Source: Solirubrobacterales bacterium
GTDB taxonomy: Bacteria > Actinomycetota > Thermoleophilia > Solirubrobacterales > 70-9
Reading direction: 5' to 3'
DNA length: 64,000 nt
Assembly: GCA_025450195.1 (NCBI GenBank)
Contig: JANWHW010000011.1
Span: 1-64,000, forward strand
In this document: one piece after another, positions 16,316-25,298 of the stretch
How the letters are laid out: each line of letters starts with the position of its first letter
Position numbering within the stretch: position 1 is the first letter of the stretch
The notes under the pieces: model-generated
Told to the model about the DNA's origin: nothing
The model's database searches: none
Seen by the model: the letters and a program-made list of their open reading frames with translations, nothing else
Translations under genes and position numbers: made by a program

Positions 16316-19300
16316 CTACTCGGTGGAGATGCTGGGATCCGCCTGCACCTTGTGGGGGACGACCATCAGGAAGTTGTCGGTTGCCTCCGCGGCCAGCCCA
16401 AGCACGCGATCGGCCTCGTCGTCCTGGTCGGTTGCGCGCAGCTCCTCTGCGTAGTGAGAGAGAAGATCGTCGAGATCCAGAGTGCCCTCGGCATCCAGCT
16501 CTTGTAGCTCCACCTTTGCGCCCTCGCCAAGACGCCTTTCGATCGACTCCCGATCGATCCCAAAAGCGTTCTGACGGACGTAGACGCGACCGCCGGTCAT
16601 CCCGGCGCAGGCCCAGGGGCCGATGTCGCCGAGCACCACCGCACGGCCCGACGTCATGTACTCGAAGGCGAAGCCCTTGGCGTTGGCGCGATCGACGAGA
16701 CAGCCGCGGCTGTCGTCGATGTCCGCCTCCGGCTCACCAGCGAGCACCACGTCGGCACCGGAGAGCCTGATGCAGAATCGCGAGTCGGCCGAGCCCTGCA
16801 CGAAGAGGCGCCCGCGCTGCGCGCCGTAGGCAAATGACTTGCCGACCGAGCCGTTCAGCCTCTTGCCCTTGACCCCCTTGCCCTTCAGAACCGAGACCGT
16901 CCCACCGAGCATCGTCTTGCCGACGCCATCCTGGGCACCGCCCTCAACCCGGATCGAAACGCCATAGGCATTGAAGGCCCCAAAGCCCTGGCCGGCCACC
17001 GAGCCGCCGTTGAACTCGAGGCTGGCAAGCACGTCGTCTCCAGGCTCGGGCCCGTCTTCGAAGATCCGCGAGCGGGCGAGCGCCCCGGAGAGCTCGGTGC
17101 CGAGCACACGGTCGTTGGCGTCGGTGGGACGAGGAAACTCGTTGCGGATGGTCCGGCCCGCGCAGATGTCGCCGGCAAGCGCGGCGATCTGCGTCGAAGC
17201 CTGCTTGGCCTCCATCCGGATCGGACGAGACGCGACCAGCCCCGCCTCGGCGCGGTCCTCGGCGATCCCGTCGGCAACCGGCAGGTCGAGCGGCTCGAGG
17301 TCGAGGAACTCCTCCAGCGGAGTGATCAGCGGCGCCAGGTCGATCTGCTCCTGATGGGATATCTGCTCCAGCAGGTCGTAGCGACCGATCAGGTCCTGGG
17401 CGCGCTCATACCCCAGCGAAGCGACGACCTCCTTGACCTCCTCGCCCATCGACTGGAAGAAGCGCGCGCAGCTCTCGGCAGCCACATCTACCTCCTGCGG
17501 AGTGAACTTCTTGAGGCCGTGCTCCTGAGCCTGCTCGACAGTCTCAATCTGGGTGGCAATGCCGACATGGCAGGTATCGAGCTGGCAGCCGCGGCAGATC
17601 GTGCAGCCGAGGCTGACCATCGCCAGGGTGCCGAAGCCGATCCGGTTTGCTCCCAAGCAGTGCAACTTGACGATGTCGTGGCCCGTTCTGTAGCCGCCGT
17701 CGGCCCAGATCTCGACCCGGTTGCGGATGCCGGCCTCCATCAGCGCCCGGTGCACGGCACGGGTGCCGATGTCGGAGGGCAAGCCGACGTGGCGCAGCGC
17801 GTGCTGGCGAGCCGCGCCGGTCCCTCCCTCGAAGCCCGAAAGGGTGATGATGTCGGCGCCGGCCTTGGCGATCCCGAGGCCGATCGTGCCGATGTTCGGC
17901 ACCACAGGCACCTTGACTGAGACCCGGACGTCTGGGTTGACCGTCTTCAGCTCGTCGATCAGCTCGGCCAGGTCCTCGATCGAGTAGAGATCGTGGTTGT
18001 TGGAGGGCGAGATCAGATCCGTGCCGGGGGCGGCGTTGCGGGCCGCGGCGACCTTCTCGGAGACCTTCTTGCCGGGCAGGTGGCCGCCCTCGCCGGGCTT
18101 CGCTCCCTGGCCGATCTTGATCTCGGCGACGTAGGAGGAATTGAGCATCTCCGCCGAGACGCCGAAGCGGCCCGAGGCGACCTGCTGGCCGCGCCACTTG
18201 CGGTAGCGCCCATACATGTCCCGGATCTCGCCGCCCTCGCCGTTGACGCAGAGGATGTTGATCGCCTTTGCGGCCTCCGCGTAGGAGCGGAACGCAGGCT
18301 CGGACTGAGAGCCGAAGCTCATCGAGGAGATCACGATCGGGTAGTCGTGGTGCCCGATGCCAGCATCGACATTCGCCGGATCGACCGGGTCGCGATCGCC
18401 TTTCAGGCCCATTATGTGGCGCATCGAGATCGGGCTCTGACGCTCCAGGTCTCGCACTTTCTCGGAGTATTCGGCGTAGGAGCCAGAGCCATTGGCGGTG
18501 GCGATCGCCGCCTTGTAGACCTTGGGGTAAAAGCGGAAGGTCTTGGCGGGTTTGGCACTCTCGTCCCCACAGAGGATCCGAGCCCGCTCATTGCTCTCCT
18601 CGTCGAGGTCGGTAAAGCCAATGCCCCCCGAGTCCGAGGCACCGAATGCCTCTGTCTGGAAGATCTCGGCCAGCTCGGGCTTGACGCCGATCGAAGAGAA
18701 CTGACGCGCGTAGCCGCGCACCTCATGGATCCCGATCGTCGAGATCACCTTCTCGATGCCCTTCTTCAGAGCCGCACAGAGGTTGCCTATGTCGGCTTGG
18801 TAGTCCTCAACGCAGACGACTTCGACCATCGTGTAGGGGCAGACGCCGTTCGCCCCAAGCCCAAGCGCGAGCATCACGTCGTGGACGTTGCGGATCGCGG
18901 CCGAGCGCAGCACGATTCCGCAGCGGCGCCGCAGGTTCTCCTCGCCGGGCTGGACCCGGAACTGCTTCAGCGCCTGGTCGACGGCGGAAATCGCCAAGTG
19001 GGGGTCGAGGTAGCGGCGCTCAGCGTCATAGACCGTGCGGTCGGTGAGCACCAACAGCTCGGCGCCGTTGCGAACCATCTTCACGGCCTCCTGCTTGATC
19101 CGCTCGATCGCCCCTCGGGTGGTCTCGGATTCGAGCAGCGACGTGTCGACGGCACCGGTCCGACCGCGGAACTCCTCCCAGAGGTCCTCCAGCAGATAGG
19201 TCCGGTGCTCGCGAGCGACCTGCCGGTAGCTCTTGTCGGAGAGCGGCGCCATCTCGTGGTGACCGCCGAGGATCACCGGGAAGGAGGTCTCAACCGTGCC

Positions 19301-20980
19301 GCTGTCCTCGCCGGCGACATGAATCGAAGGTCGTCGGCCGAACACCGCGCGGGTCGAGAAGTGCTCGATCTCGCGCTCACGGTCGATTGCCGGATTGGTA
19401 ACCACGGCGACCGTCTCCTTGAAGTAGTCGGCGAGGTTCTGGCGCTCCGGCGAGAGGGCGGCCAGCGGTCCGTCATAGCCAAGCGAGCCAATCGGCTCAG
19501 CGCCGTTTGACGCCATCTGCTGAACGAGTTTGACGTCGTCCCGCTGCCAACCGAACCCAGCCAGCACCCGATCGGATGCCTTCACCGGCTCCTCGGGCCC
19601 GGCGTCGGAGTATCCGGGCACCTCACCGCCTTCAAGCGGGCCACCCGTCTCCAGCGCCCGATCGTATGGGCCGGCCTCCTCCGCGCCGGTGCGCTCCAGC
19701 CAGCGGTCCCGGACGATCCGCAGCATCTTGTCGTGAGGGCGGAGCACCGATCGCTTGCGGTCGCGATCGATCTCGACCAGGACCTTCTCGCCCGGGGCGA
19801 GCGGCTTCGGCTCGGAGACCATGTCGCTGACCGAGACGACCCCGGGCTCGGAGCTGAAGACGAAGTCCTCGGCGGTCTCGACCTGCCAGAGCGGCCGCAA
19901 CCCCAGGGCGTCGGCGGAGAACACGCACTCGTCGGCATGGCGGGCAATTAGCGCCACCGGCCCTTGGGCAAATGGCCCCATCGCCTGGTGCAGGTACATA
20001 TAAAAGGGGTGCAGGTCCTCCGGCAGCGAGCGGATCTCCTCGACGATCGGCGGCACCACCATCTCCATCGCCTCGGCCAGGCTGAGCTTGTCGCGGCTCA
20101 CCAGGGTGTCGATCGTGCGGTTGAGGTCCTGCGAGTCGGAGCCGTCGGCGTGAATCGGGACGCCGAGCATGCGCGCCTCTTGGCGCAGCTGCTCGATCGT
20201 GTTGATCTCGCCGTTGTGGCCAAGCACCGAGAATGGCTGGACGCGTTTGAAGGAAGGCCAGGTGTTGGTCGAGTAGCGGTTGTGCCCGAAGCAGCCGATC
20301 GTCTCGAAGCGCTCGTCATGGAGGTCGGGGTAGTACTCGCCCAGGACCTTTGGCGCGCCCATCACCTTGTAGACGCAGGTGGTCGCCGAGAAGGACGGAA
20401 CGTGGACGTCGAGCTGGCGCTCCAAGTCGATTAGCAGGTCAAAGAGGACGCGATCGCGGTGAGAGGCATCGGCGACGAGGCCGGCGATCTGCCAGAAGTG
20501 CGGCTCCTCCTCGCGAGCGGTTGGGCCTAGCGCCGGCGAGTCGACGACGCCGATTCGCTCGGCGAGGATTCGGAACCCGCCCTGCCCCAGCAGCTCGCGA
20601 GCGTCGTGCTGGACCCGCTCGCAATCCTGAGCGCGCTCGATGAAGATATGCCCGACGGCGAAGGCGTCATCGAGGGTCAGCGATGGGTCATGGCCCCCGG
20701 TGCGGACTTCCTCCGCCCAGATCTTGCGGGGAATGTCGACGAGCAGACCGCAGCCATCGCCCTCGCCATCGACATTGCCGGCTCGGTGGAGCATCTTTTG
20801 CAGCGCCGGGATCGCCAGCTCGATCGGCTCGTGGCTGGGGGTCGCATCCTTGCGCACGGTGGCGTAGATCGCACACGCGTCGCGATCTTCCACGCTGGGC
20901 GGGGAGACCAGGGGGCGATACGGAAGCTCAGGCGAGTAGCGCTGGACACCCGCCTCAAGACGTGACTGGGACTCAGACAA
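16316..20980 (-). CDS. gltB: Glutamate synthase large (alpha) subunit
   Basis: This 1554-residue protein is GltB. It has an N-terminal class II glutaminase (nucleophile C36 in DACAIY after a ~35-residue propeptide), a central domain, the FMN-binding synthase domain (SPSNNHDLYSIEDLAELI, SGFEGGTGAA, WADGGYRTGHD), the 3Fe-4S site CTICRGCQLDTC with the canonical C-x5-C-x4-C spacing plus one extra Cys, and the C-terminal GXGXG domain. It converts glutamine and 2-oxoglutarate to two glutamates. A frame is open to GTG 21004, but a GGGAGG ribosome-binding site lies just before TTG 20980, so I take TTG as the start. No gltD lies beside it, so its electron-donor partner is elsewhere or is ferredoxin. 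Confidence 0.95.
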   Translation of the reverse strand: MSESQSRLEAGVQRYSPELPYRPLVSPPSVEDRDACAIYATVRKDATPSHEPIELAIPALQKMLHRAGNVDGEGDGCGLLVDIPRKIWAEEVRTGGHDPSLTLDDAFAVGHIFIERAQDCERVQHDARELLGQGGFRILAERIGVVDSPALGPTAREEEPHFWQIAGLVADASHRDRVLFDLLIDLERQLDVHVPSFSATTCVYKVMGAPKVLGEYYPDLHDERFETIGCFGHNRYSTNTWPSFKRVQPFSVLGHNGEINTIEQLRQEARMLGVPIHADGSDSQDLNRTIDTLVSRDKLSLAEAMEMVVPPIVEEIRSLPEDLHPFYMYLHQAMGPFAQGPVALIARHADECVFSADALGLRPLWQVETAEDFVFSSEPGVVSVSDMVSEPKPLAPGEKVLVEIDRDRKRSVLRPHDKMLRIVRDRWLERTGAEEAGPYDRALETGGPLEGGEVPGYSDAGPEEPVKASDRVLAGFGWQRDDVKLVQQMASNGAEPIGSLGYDGPLAALSPERQNLADYFKETVAVVTNPAIDREREIEHFSTRAVFGRRPSIHVAGEDSGTVETSFPVILGGHHEMAPLSDKSYRQVAREHRTYLLEDLWEEFRGRTGAVDTSLLESETTRGAIERIKQEAVKMVRNGAELLVLTDRTVYDAERRYLDPHLAISAVDQALKQFRVQPGEENLRRRCGIVLRSAAIRNVHDVMLALGLGANGVCPYTMVEVVCVEDYQADIGNLCAALKKGIEKVISTIGIHEVRGYARQFSSIGVKPELAEIFQTEAFGASDSGGIGFTDLDEESNERARILCGDESAKPAKTFRFYPKVYKAAIATANGSGSYAEYSEKVRDLERQSPISMRHIMGLKGDRDPVDPANVDAGIGHHDYPIVISSMSFGSQSEPAFRSYAEAAKAINILCVNGEGGEIRDMYGRYRKWRGQQVASGRFGVSAEMLNSSYVAEIKIGQGAKPGEGGHLPGKKVSEKVAAARNAAPGTDLISPSNNHDLYSIEDLAELIDELKTVNPDVRVSVKVPVVPNIGTIGLGIAKAGADIITLSGFEGGTGAARQHALRHVGLPSDIGTRAVHRALMEAGIRNRVEIWADGGYRTGHDIVKLHCLGANRIGFGTLAMVSLGCTICRGCQLDTCHVGIATQIETVEQAQEHGLKKFTPQEVDVAAESCARFFQSMGEEVKEVVASLGYERAQDLIGRYDLLEQISHQEQIDLAPLITPLEEFLDLEPLDLPVADGIAEDRAEAGLVASRPIRMEAKQASTQIAALAGDICAGRTIRNEFPRPTDANDRVLGTELSGALARSRIFEDGPEPGDDVLASLEFNGGSVAGQGFGAFNAYGVSIRVEGGAQDGVGKTMLGGTVSVLKGKGVKGKRLNGSVGKSFAYGAQRGRLFVQGSADSRFCIRLSGADVVLAGEPEADIDDSRGCLVDRANAKGFAFEYMTSGRAVVLGDIGPWACAGMTGGRVYVRQNAFGIDRESIERRLGEGAKVELQELDAEGTLDLDDLLSHYAEELRATDQDDEADRVLGLAAEATDNFLMVVPHKVQADPSISTE

Positions 20981-21045
20981 ATTGAAACCTCCCGGTATCC
21001 ACACCTTCTTCGAGCGGGCGCGCGACGGGGTTGACGACTTGCGGA

Positions 21046-21075
21046 ATTATAGGGGCGAGAGCGACGAGTGTTCAA
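21046..21075 (-). promoter_or_regulatory. Predicted sigma-70-type promoter of gltB
   Basis: On the minus strand, TTGAAC (21070-21075) and a perfect TATAAT (21046-21051) are separated by 18 bases. Transcription should begin near 21039, giving a leader of about 60 bases before the TTG start. Confidence 0.6.
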
Positions 21076-21133
21076 GGCGGCGACCGGTATCCCATCCACA
21101 CCGGCCTGACTAGCAGGCAGGGGTCGCGCCAAT

Positions 21134-21178
21134 CGAATCTGCAATAGGCGTCGCTATACGACGCTTATCGCGGATTCG
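21134..21178. repeat. 45-nt palindromic intergenic element, copy A
   Basis: The element runs from CGAATCTGC to GCGGATTCG and folds into a ~20-bp stem with three imperfections around the loop CTATA. It contains the 13-mer GCGTCGCTATACG. A second element of exactly the same length with the same 13-mer in the same position lies at 49218-49262. It sits between the gltB promoter and the end of the cupin gene. Confidence 0.75.
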
Positions 21179-21181
21179 AGG

Positions 21182-21556
21182 TCAGGCCCAGGACATGGGC
21201 TCGTAGCCGCCAGACGGGTCGACGCCGATCAGCATCGCGGTGACCGGAGCCTCGGAGCGATTGAGGATGGTGCGGCTGATCGGCGGCTCGATCGAGGCGA
21301 AGGTGCCTGCCGGGGCCGGATGGTCCTCACCGGCAATCCGGAATATTGCCTCGCCCTCGAGGATCACGTACAGCTCGTCCTGGCCGCTCCCGGACTCGTC
21401 GTGCTCGGGGATCTGCCCGCCCGGTGCGATCTCAACCAGGTTGAAGCCGAAGGATGAGGTCCCGAGCGCCTTGCGCGCCAACCCCCAAGTCGAATCCCCC
21501 GACCCCTCCATCGTCTCGAACTCGTCGCGGTGTTTGATCGAGTAGCCGTCGGTCAT
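21182..21556 (-). CDS. Cupin-domain protein
   Basis: The 124-residue protein begins at ATG 21556 (MTDGYSIKHRDEF). It is a single cupin barrel: motif 1 includes PGGQIPEHDESGSGQDELYVILEG and motif 2 PAPAGTFASIEPPISRTILN. Cupin motif 1 normally supplies two His and a Glu as metal ligands; here only H (PEHDE) and E are evident, and motif 2 lacks a clear His, so metal binding is uncertain. It may be a small-molecule binding or regulatory protein. The open frame continues far upstream, but that part overlaps the neighbouring membrane-protein gene and looks non-coding. Confidence 0.83.
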   Translation of the reverse strand: MTDGYSIKHRDEFETMEGSGDSTWGLARKALGTSSFGFNLVEIAPGGQIPEHDESGSGQDELYVILEGEAIFRIAGEDHPAPAGTFASIEPPISRTILNRSEAPVTAMLIGVDPSGGYEPMSWA

Positions 21557-21605
21557 CGGAGCTTGCCCACCACGACAGCATCGTAACGCCACATGGTGCA
21601 GGTGC

Positions 21606-21983
21606 TCAGCTTGGCCCGACGATGGCCGCAGCGACGAGACCGCCGCTGACGCCGAGAAAAGACACAACCGCGAGTAGGCGGTACCAGGCTCGCCGCTCGG
21701 CGTCCGGGTCAAACGCAAGAGGCACGAATAGGAACGGGTTGATCGCAGTGCCGAAAACCAGGGCCACCGCGACCACGGTCGGCAAGTCAGGGACAGCAAG
21801 ACCGACGCCGATCAGGATCAGGCCCATCATCACGTAATCGAGATGGACCTGGCGAACCCGCTGGGGCGCCACGACGCCTATCCGGCGCAGCCACTCGGGC
21901 TTCTCCTCGCGAATGACCATCGCCCAACCCAGCAGGCCACCGAGCGCAAGCTCGACAAGGCCGATCCGAATCATCCAATCCAC
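21606..21983 (-). CDS. Small integral membrane protein, four predicted helices
   Basis: The 125-residue sequence contains four hydrophobic segments: ELALGGLLGWAMVI, YVMMGLILIGVGLAV, TVVAVALVFGTAINPFLFV and LLAVVSFLGVSGGLVAAAI. A conserved-looking polar stretch RVRQVHLDYVMMG opens helix two. The arrangement is reminiscent of small four-helix membrane isomerase/mutase-like proteins (HabA or styrene-oxide-isomerase type), but this is a weak guess. It starts 12 bases after the thrB stop codon, so it is probably the last or near-last gene of the threonine operon. Confidence 0.7.
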   Translation of the reverse strand: MDWMIRIGLVELALGGLLGWAMVIREEKPEWLRRIGVVAPQRVRQVHLDYVMMGLILIGVGLAVPDLPTVVAVALVFGTAINPFLFVPLAFDPDAERRAWYRLLAVVSFLGVSGGLVAAAIVGPS

Positions 21984-21995
21984 GGGGACATCCGA

Positions 21996-22877
21996 TCAGA
22001 GCTCGGGAACGTCGGCGCCGTGCGGCGTGAAGGGGAGGCGGCGGACATCTGCCCAGTCGCCACACCGGCGCCCCAGCTGCTCGGCGACCTTGCCGGCGTC
22101 CTGCCAAGTCGTCCAGACGAGGACAGTGGGCCCAGCGCCGGAGATCGTCGCCCCGAGAGCCCCTGTCTCTTTAGCGCCGTCGACCAACTCCATCGAGCGG
22201 GGATAGAGCTCGCGGCGGCGCTCTTGGTGAATGCGATCGACAAGCCCATGCGCCACCAGGTCGAGGTCGGCACTGCGCAGTCCCAGCACCAACCGTGAAG
22301 CCGCGGACACGTTGGCGACGGCGTCGACTAGTGGCACCTGCGCCGGGATCGCCTCACGAGCCCGCTCGGTCGAGACCTCCTCGCCGGGAATGACCGCGAT
22401 GCCCTCGAGGCCATCCGGGGGGTCGAAGCGAGTCGCACTCGGAGCTCCTCCCTCTTCCGCACCGCAAACCACGAAGCCACCGTAGATCGCCGCAGCGACG
22501 TTGTCCGGGTGACCCTCGATCTCTGCGGCCCGGGCCAGCAGCTCCTGCTTGGAAAGGGCCAGCTCGAAGAGATGATCGGCCGCCGCAAGGCCCGCGACGA
22601 TCGCTGCGGCGCTGGAGCCCAGCCCGCGGGCAAGCGGGATCTCGCTACGCAGCTGAAAGGAGATTCCATCGGCAGTGTGCAGGCTCTCGAAAGCCCGGAC
22701 TATTAGGTTGTCGCGCCCGGTCGGCACATCGAGGCCACCGGAATCGAAAGAGAACTCGCCGGTCTCCTCGATCTCCAGCTCGAGGAACATCTCGACAGCA
22801 GCGGCCATGACGTCATAGCCCGGGCCCAGGTTCGCCGAGGAGGCGGGGACGCGAACGAGCCGGCGGCGTGCGGTCAA
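21996..22877 (-). CDS. thrB: Homoserine kinase
   Basis: The 293-residue GHMP kinase has the N-terminal [14 protein letters not shown], the ATP-binding loop [16 protein letters not shown] (about residues 85-100), and the C-terminal [14 protein letters not shown]. It phosphorylates L-homoserine to O-phosphohomoserine, the substrate of threonine synthase. Its start overlaps the thrC stop by four bases, so the two are translationally coupled. Length is normal for the family. Confidence 0.95.
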   Translation of the reverse strand: MTARRRLVRVPASSANLGPGYDVMAAAVEMFLELEIEETGEFSFDSGGLDVPTGRDNLIVRAFESLHTADGISFQLRSEIPLARGLGSSAAAIVAGLAAADHLFELALSKQELLARAAEIEGHPDNVAAAIYGGFVVCGAEEGGAPSATRFDPPDGLEGIAVIPGEEVSTERAREAIPAQVPLVDAVANVSAASRLVLGLRSADLDLVAHGLVDRIHQERRRELYPRSMELVDGAKETGALGATISGAGPTVLVWTTWQDAGKVAEQLGRRCGDWADVRRLPFTPHGADVPEL

Positions 22878-23908
22878 TCGAACACCGCCCGCTCAACCGC
22901 GCTCAGGTCGTTCTCGCAGTTGATCACCGAGGGGGCCTTGGAGAGAGCCGTGTCAGGGTCCTTGAGGCCGTGCCCGGTGAGGACGCAGACCACCGACTCC
23001 GGTGGCTCGGCGCCGTCGACGACGGGCAAGCCGTAGGCGAAAAGGCCGGCGACCGACGCGGCGGACGCCGGCTCGCAGAACACCCCCTCGCTGGAGGCAA
23101 GCCAGCGATAGGCATCGAGGATCTGGTCGTCGGAGACCGCGGCGATGCGGCCCCGGGAGTCGGTGATCGCTGCCATCGCCTCCTCCCAGCGGGCCGGATT
23201 GCCGATCCGGATCGCCGAGGCCACCGTCTCCGGGTTGGCCACCGGCGAACCATGAACGAGAGGCGCTGCGCCCTCCGCTTGAAAGCCATAGAGGATCGGG
23301 GCTGCATCGACCTCCTGGAAGCCACGCCAGTAGGCGGTCACGTTGCCGGCATTCCCAACCGGGATCGCCAGCGCCCCGGGGGCTTCGCCGAGCTCCTCCA
23401 CCACCTCGAAGGCAGCGGTCTTCTGCCCCTCGATCCGGTACGGGTTGACCGAGTTGACGAGCTCGATCGGATGCTTGTCTGCCAGCTCGCGCACGATCTG
23501 CAGCGCCTCGTCGAAGTTGCCCTGCAGAGCGACGACGCGGGCGCCGTGCATCAGCGCCTGGGCGAGCTTTCCAATGGCAATCTTGCCCTCCGGCACGATC
23601 ACCGCCCCGCGCAATCCGGCACGAGCCGCGTAGGCCGCGGCGCTGGCGGCAGTGTTGCCGGTCGAGGCACAGATCACGGCCTCCGCCCCCCGCCCCTTCG
23701 CCCGCGACACCGCAACGGTCATCCCCCGGTCCTTGAACGACCCGGTTGGATTGCCTCCCTCGAACTTGAGGAACGTACGCACCTCCAACCGCTCCGACAG
23801 ACGAGGTGCCTCGATCAACGGCGTCGACCCCTCGTTCAAGCTCACCACTGGGTCTCCCGCCTCCAGCGGCAGTCGGTCGCGGTACCTCTCGATCAACGGA
23901 ACCGGCAT
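22874..23908 (-). CDS. thrC: Threonine synthase
   Basis: The 344-residue protein is a fold-type II PLP enzyme. The PLP lysine is in [12 protein letters not shown], the phosphate-binding loop resembles [12 protein letters not shown], and [20 protein letters not shown] lines the active site. It converts O-phosphohomoserine to threonine and phosphate. I chose ATG 23908 ([11 protein letters not shown]); an open extension to 24130 runs into hom and includes the structured hom-thrC spacer. The length fits the short actinobacterial/Bacillus class of threonine synthase. Confidence 0.95.
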   Translation of the reverse strand: MPVPLIERYRDRLPLEAGDPVVSLNEGSTPLIEAPRLSERLEVRTFLKFEGGNPTGSFKDRGMTVAVSRAKGRGAEAVICASTGNTAASAAAYAARAGLRGAVIVPEGKIAIGKLAQALMHGARVVALQGNFDEALQIVRELADKHPIELVNSVNPYRIEGQKTAAFEVVEELGEAPGALAIPVGNAGNVTAYWRGFQEVDAAPILYGFQAEGAAPLVHGSPVANPETVASAIRIGNPARWEEAMAAITDSRGRIAAVSDDQILDAYRWLASSEGVFCEPASAASVAGLFAYGLPVVDGAEPPESVVCVLTGHGLKDPDTALSKAPSVINCENDLSAVERAVFD

Positions 23909-24074
23909 TAGGCGAGAGAGTGAGGGGGCGAGGGGGTGTTCGGAGGATCTCCTGCAATGCCCTCCTTCGGCACCGCGGAGCGATATTCGGCGCCACAGGC
24001 GCCACTCAATTGCACCCGCCTCCGGCGGGTGCGGGGCATCGGAGGGGATTCTTCGAGCACCCTCTGTCGTGCGC
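23909..24074 (-). promoter_or_regulatory. Hom-thrC intergenic leader with several strong hairpins
   Basis: This 166-base spacer stands out in an operon whose other junctions nearly all overlap or are short. On the minus strand it can form GAGC ... GCTC, GCACCCGCC-GGA-GGCGGGTGC, GGCGCC-TGT-GGCGCC and GGAGG ... CCTCC stems before the thrC start. It could be an attenuator, internal promoter region or metabolite-sensing RNA. I could not match it to a known riboswitch consensus. Confidence 0.4.
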
Positions 24075-25298
24075 TCAAACGAACTCCTCCTCAATAACTC
24101 GGATAGAGCGGGGTGCCGATCGCAGCTCATCGAGCTGCGCGATCTCGTCGATCGCCGCCGAGAAGCGCGACTCCAAGCACTCGTGGATGACCATCACCAG
24201 CCGCGCTTCGTCGCCGATCCCTCTCTGCACCACACTCTTGACCGAAACCTCGTTCTCGCCCAGAACGTGCGTGATCTTCGCCAGAACGCCGGGGCGATCG
24301 GCAACCTCGAGGTGCAAGTAGAAGGAGGAGGTGAAGTCGGTGACGATCGGCAGGTCCTCGCGAACCTCGTGGAGAGGGGCCTCGCCGGCCAGGATCGAAA
24401 CGACATCGCCGAGCACCGCCGAGGCGGTCTGGATGCCCCCGGCCCCCGGCCCCGACATGGTCACCTCGGTAATCGCGGGAGCCTCAACCATCACCGCGTT
24501 GAAAGGGCCGCCAACAGGCGCGAGCGGATGGCCGCTGTAGAGGAAGCATGGAAAGACTCGAACGCTGATCCCACCCTCGCGGCGCTCGGCGACCCCGAGC
24601 AGCTTGAGCGAGAGGTCGAGCTCTTTGGCATAGGCAAGATCGTCAGGTTTGACCTGCTCGATCCCCTCGTAGACGACCTCATCGAGCGTCACCGGAGCGT
24701 GGAAGGCAAGGCGAGCGAGGATCGCCATCTTCGCCGCGGCGTCGGCGCCGGTGACGTCATCGGTGGGATCGGCCTCCGCGTAGCCGAGCTTCTGCGCGCG
24801 GGCGAGCACCTCCTCGTATGGCGCACCGCTCGAGGCCATCTCGCTGAGGATGAAGTTCGTGGTGCCGTTGACGATCCCGAAGACCTTGCCGATCTCGGTC
24901 ACCCCAAAGCTCTCCTGGATGACCCTGACGATTGGGATCGCCCCCGCCACCGCCGCCTCGAAGCGAAGCTGCACACCCGAATCGCGAGCGGCGGCGAACA
25001 GCTCCTCGCCATACCGGGCGAGCAGCTGCTTGTTGGCGGTGACGACCGGGCGGCCGGCCCGCAGGGCACTCAGCACGTGGTCGCGCGCCACATCGGTGCC
25101 GCCGATCAGCTCGACGATCAGGTCGGAGCGCTCGAGGATCTCCTCGAAGCTGCCTTCGCCGCGGGTCAGCACTCCAGCCAGCTCCGGCCTCTGGCCGGTT
25201 GCAGCCTCAACCGCCTCAGCGCGCTCGTCGAGCAGATCGGCAAAGGCACGGCCCACGGTGCCGCATCCCAGCAGCCCAATGCGAACGGGATCAGCCAT
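24075..25298 (-). CDS. hom: Homoserine dehydrogenase
   Basis: The 407-residue enzyme has an N-terminal Rossmann motif [12 protein letters not shown] (8-19), the catalytic and substrate region [12 protein letters not shown] and [14 protein letters not shown], the [15 protein letters not shown] loop, and a C-terminal ACT domain (about 325-400, [20 protein letters not shown]). It reduces aspartate semialdehyde to homoserine with NAD(P)H. The ACT domain indicates allosteric feedback, probably by threonine. It overlaps the lysA stop by eight bases. Confidence 0.95.
   Translation of the reverse strand: MADPVRIGLLGCGTVGRAFADLLDERAEAVEAATGQRPELAGVLTRGEGSFEEILERSDLIVELIGGTDVARDHVLSALRAGRPVVTANKQLLARYGEELFAAARDSGVQLRFEAAVAGAIPIVRVIQESFGVTEIGKVFGIVNGTTNFILSEMASSGAPYEEVLARAQKLGYAEADPTDDVTGADAAAKMAILARLAFHAPVTLDEVVYEGIEQVKPDDLAYAKELDLSLKLLGVAERREGGISVRVFPCFLYSGHPLAPVGGPFNAVMVEAPAITEVTMSGPGAGGIQTASAVLGDVVSILAGEAPLHEVREDLPIVTDFTSSFYLHLEVADRPGVLAKITHVLGENEVSVKSVVQRGIGDEARLVMVIHECLESRFSAAIDEIAQLDELRSAPRSIRVIEEEFV

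Noticed and set aside
17993-19510. A 505-codon open frame antisense to gltB
   Set aside because: It lies wholly inside the conserved synthase domain of gltB and shows no recognisable protein family.
23909-24074. SAM or T-box riboswitch before thrC
   Set aside because: I could not place the conserved core of either class; only hairpins without the diagnostic loops are visible.
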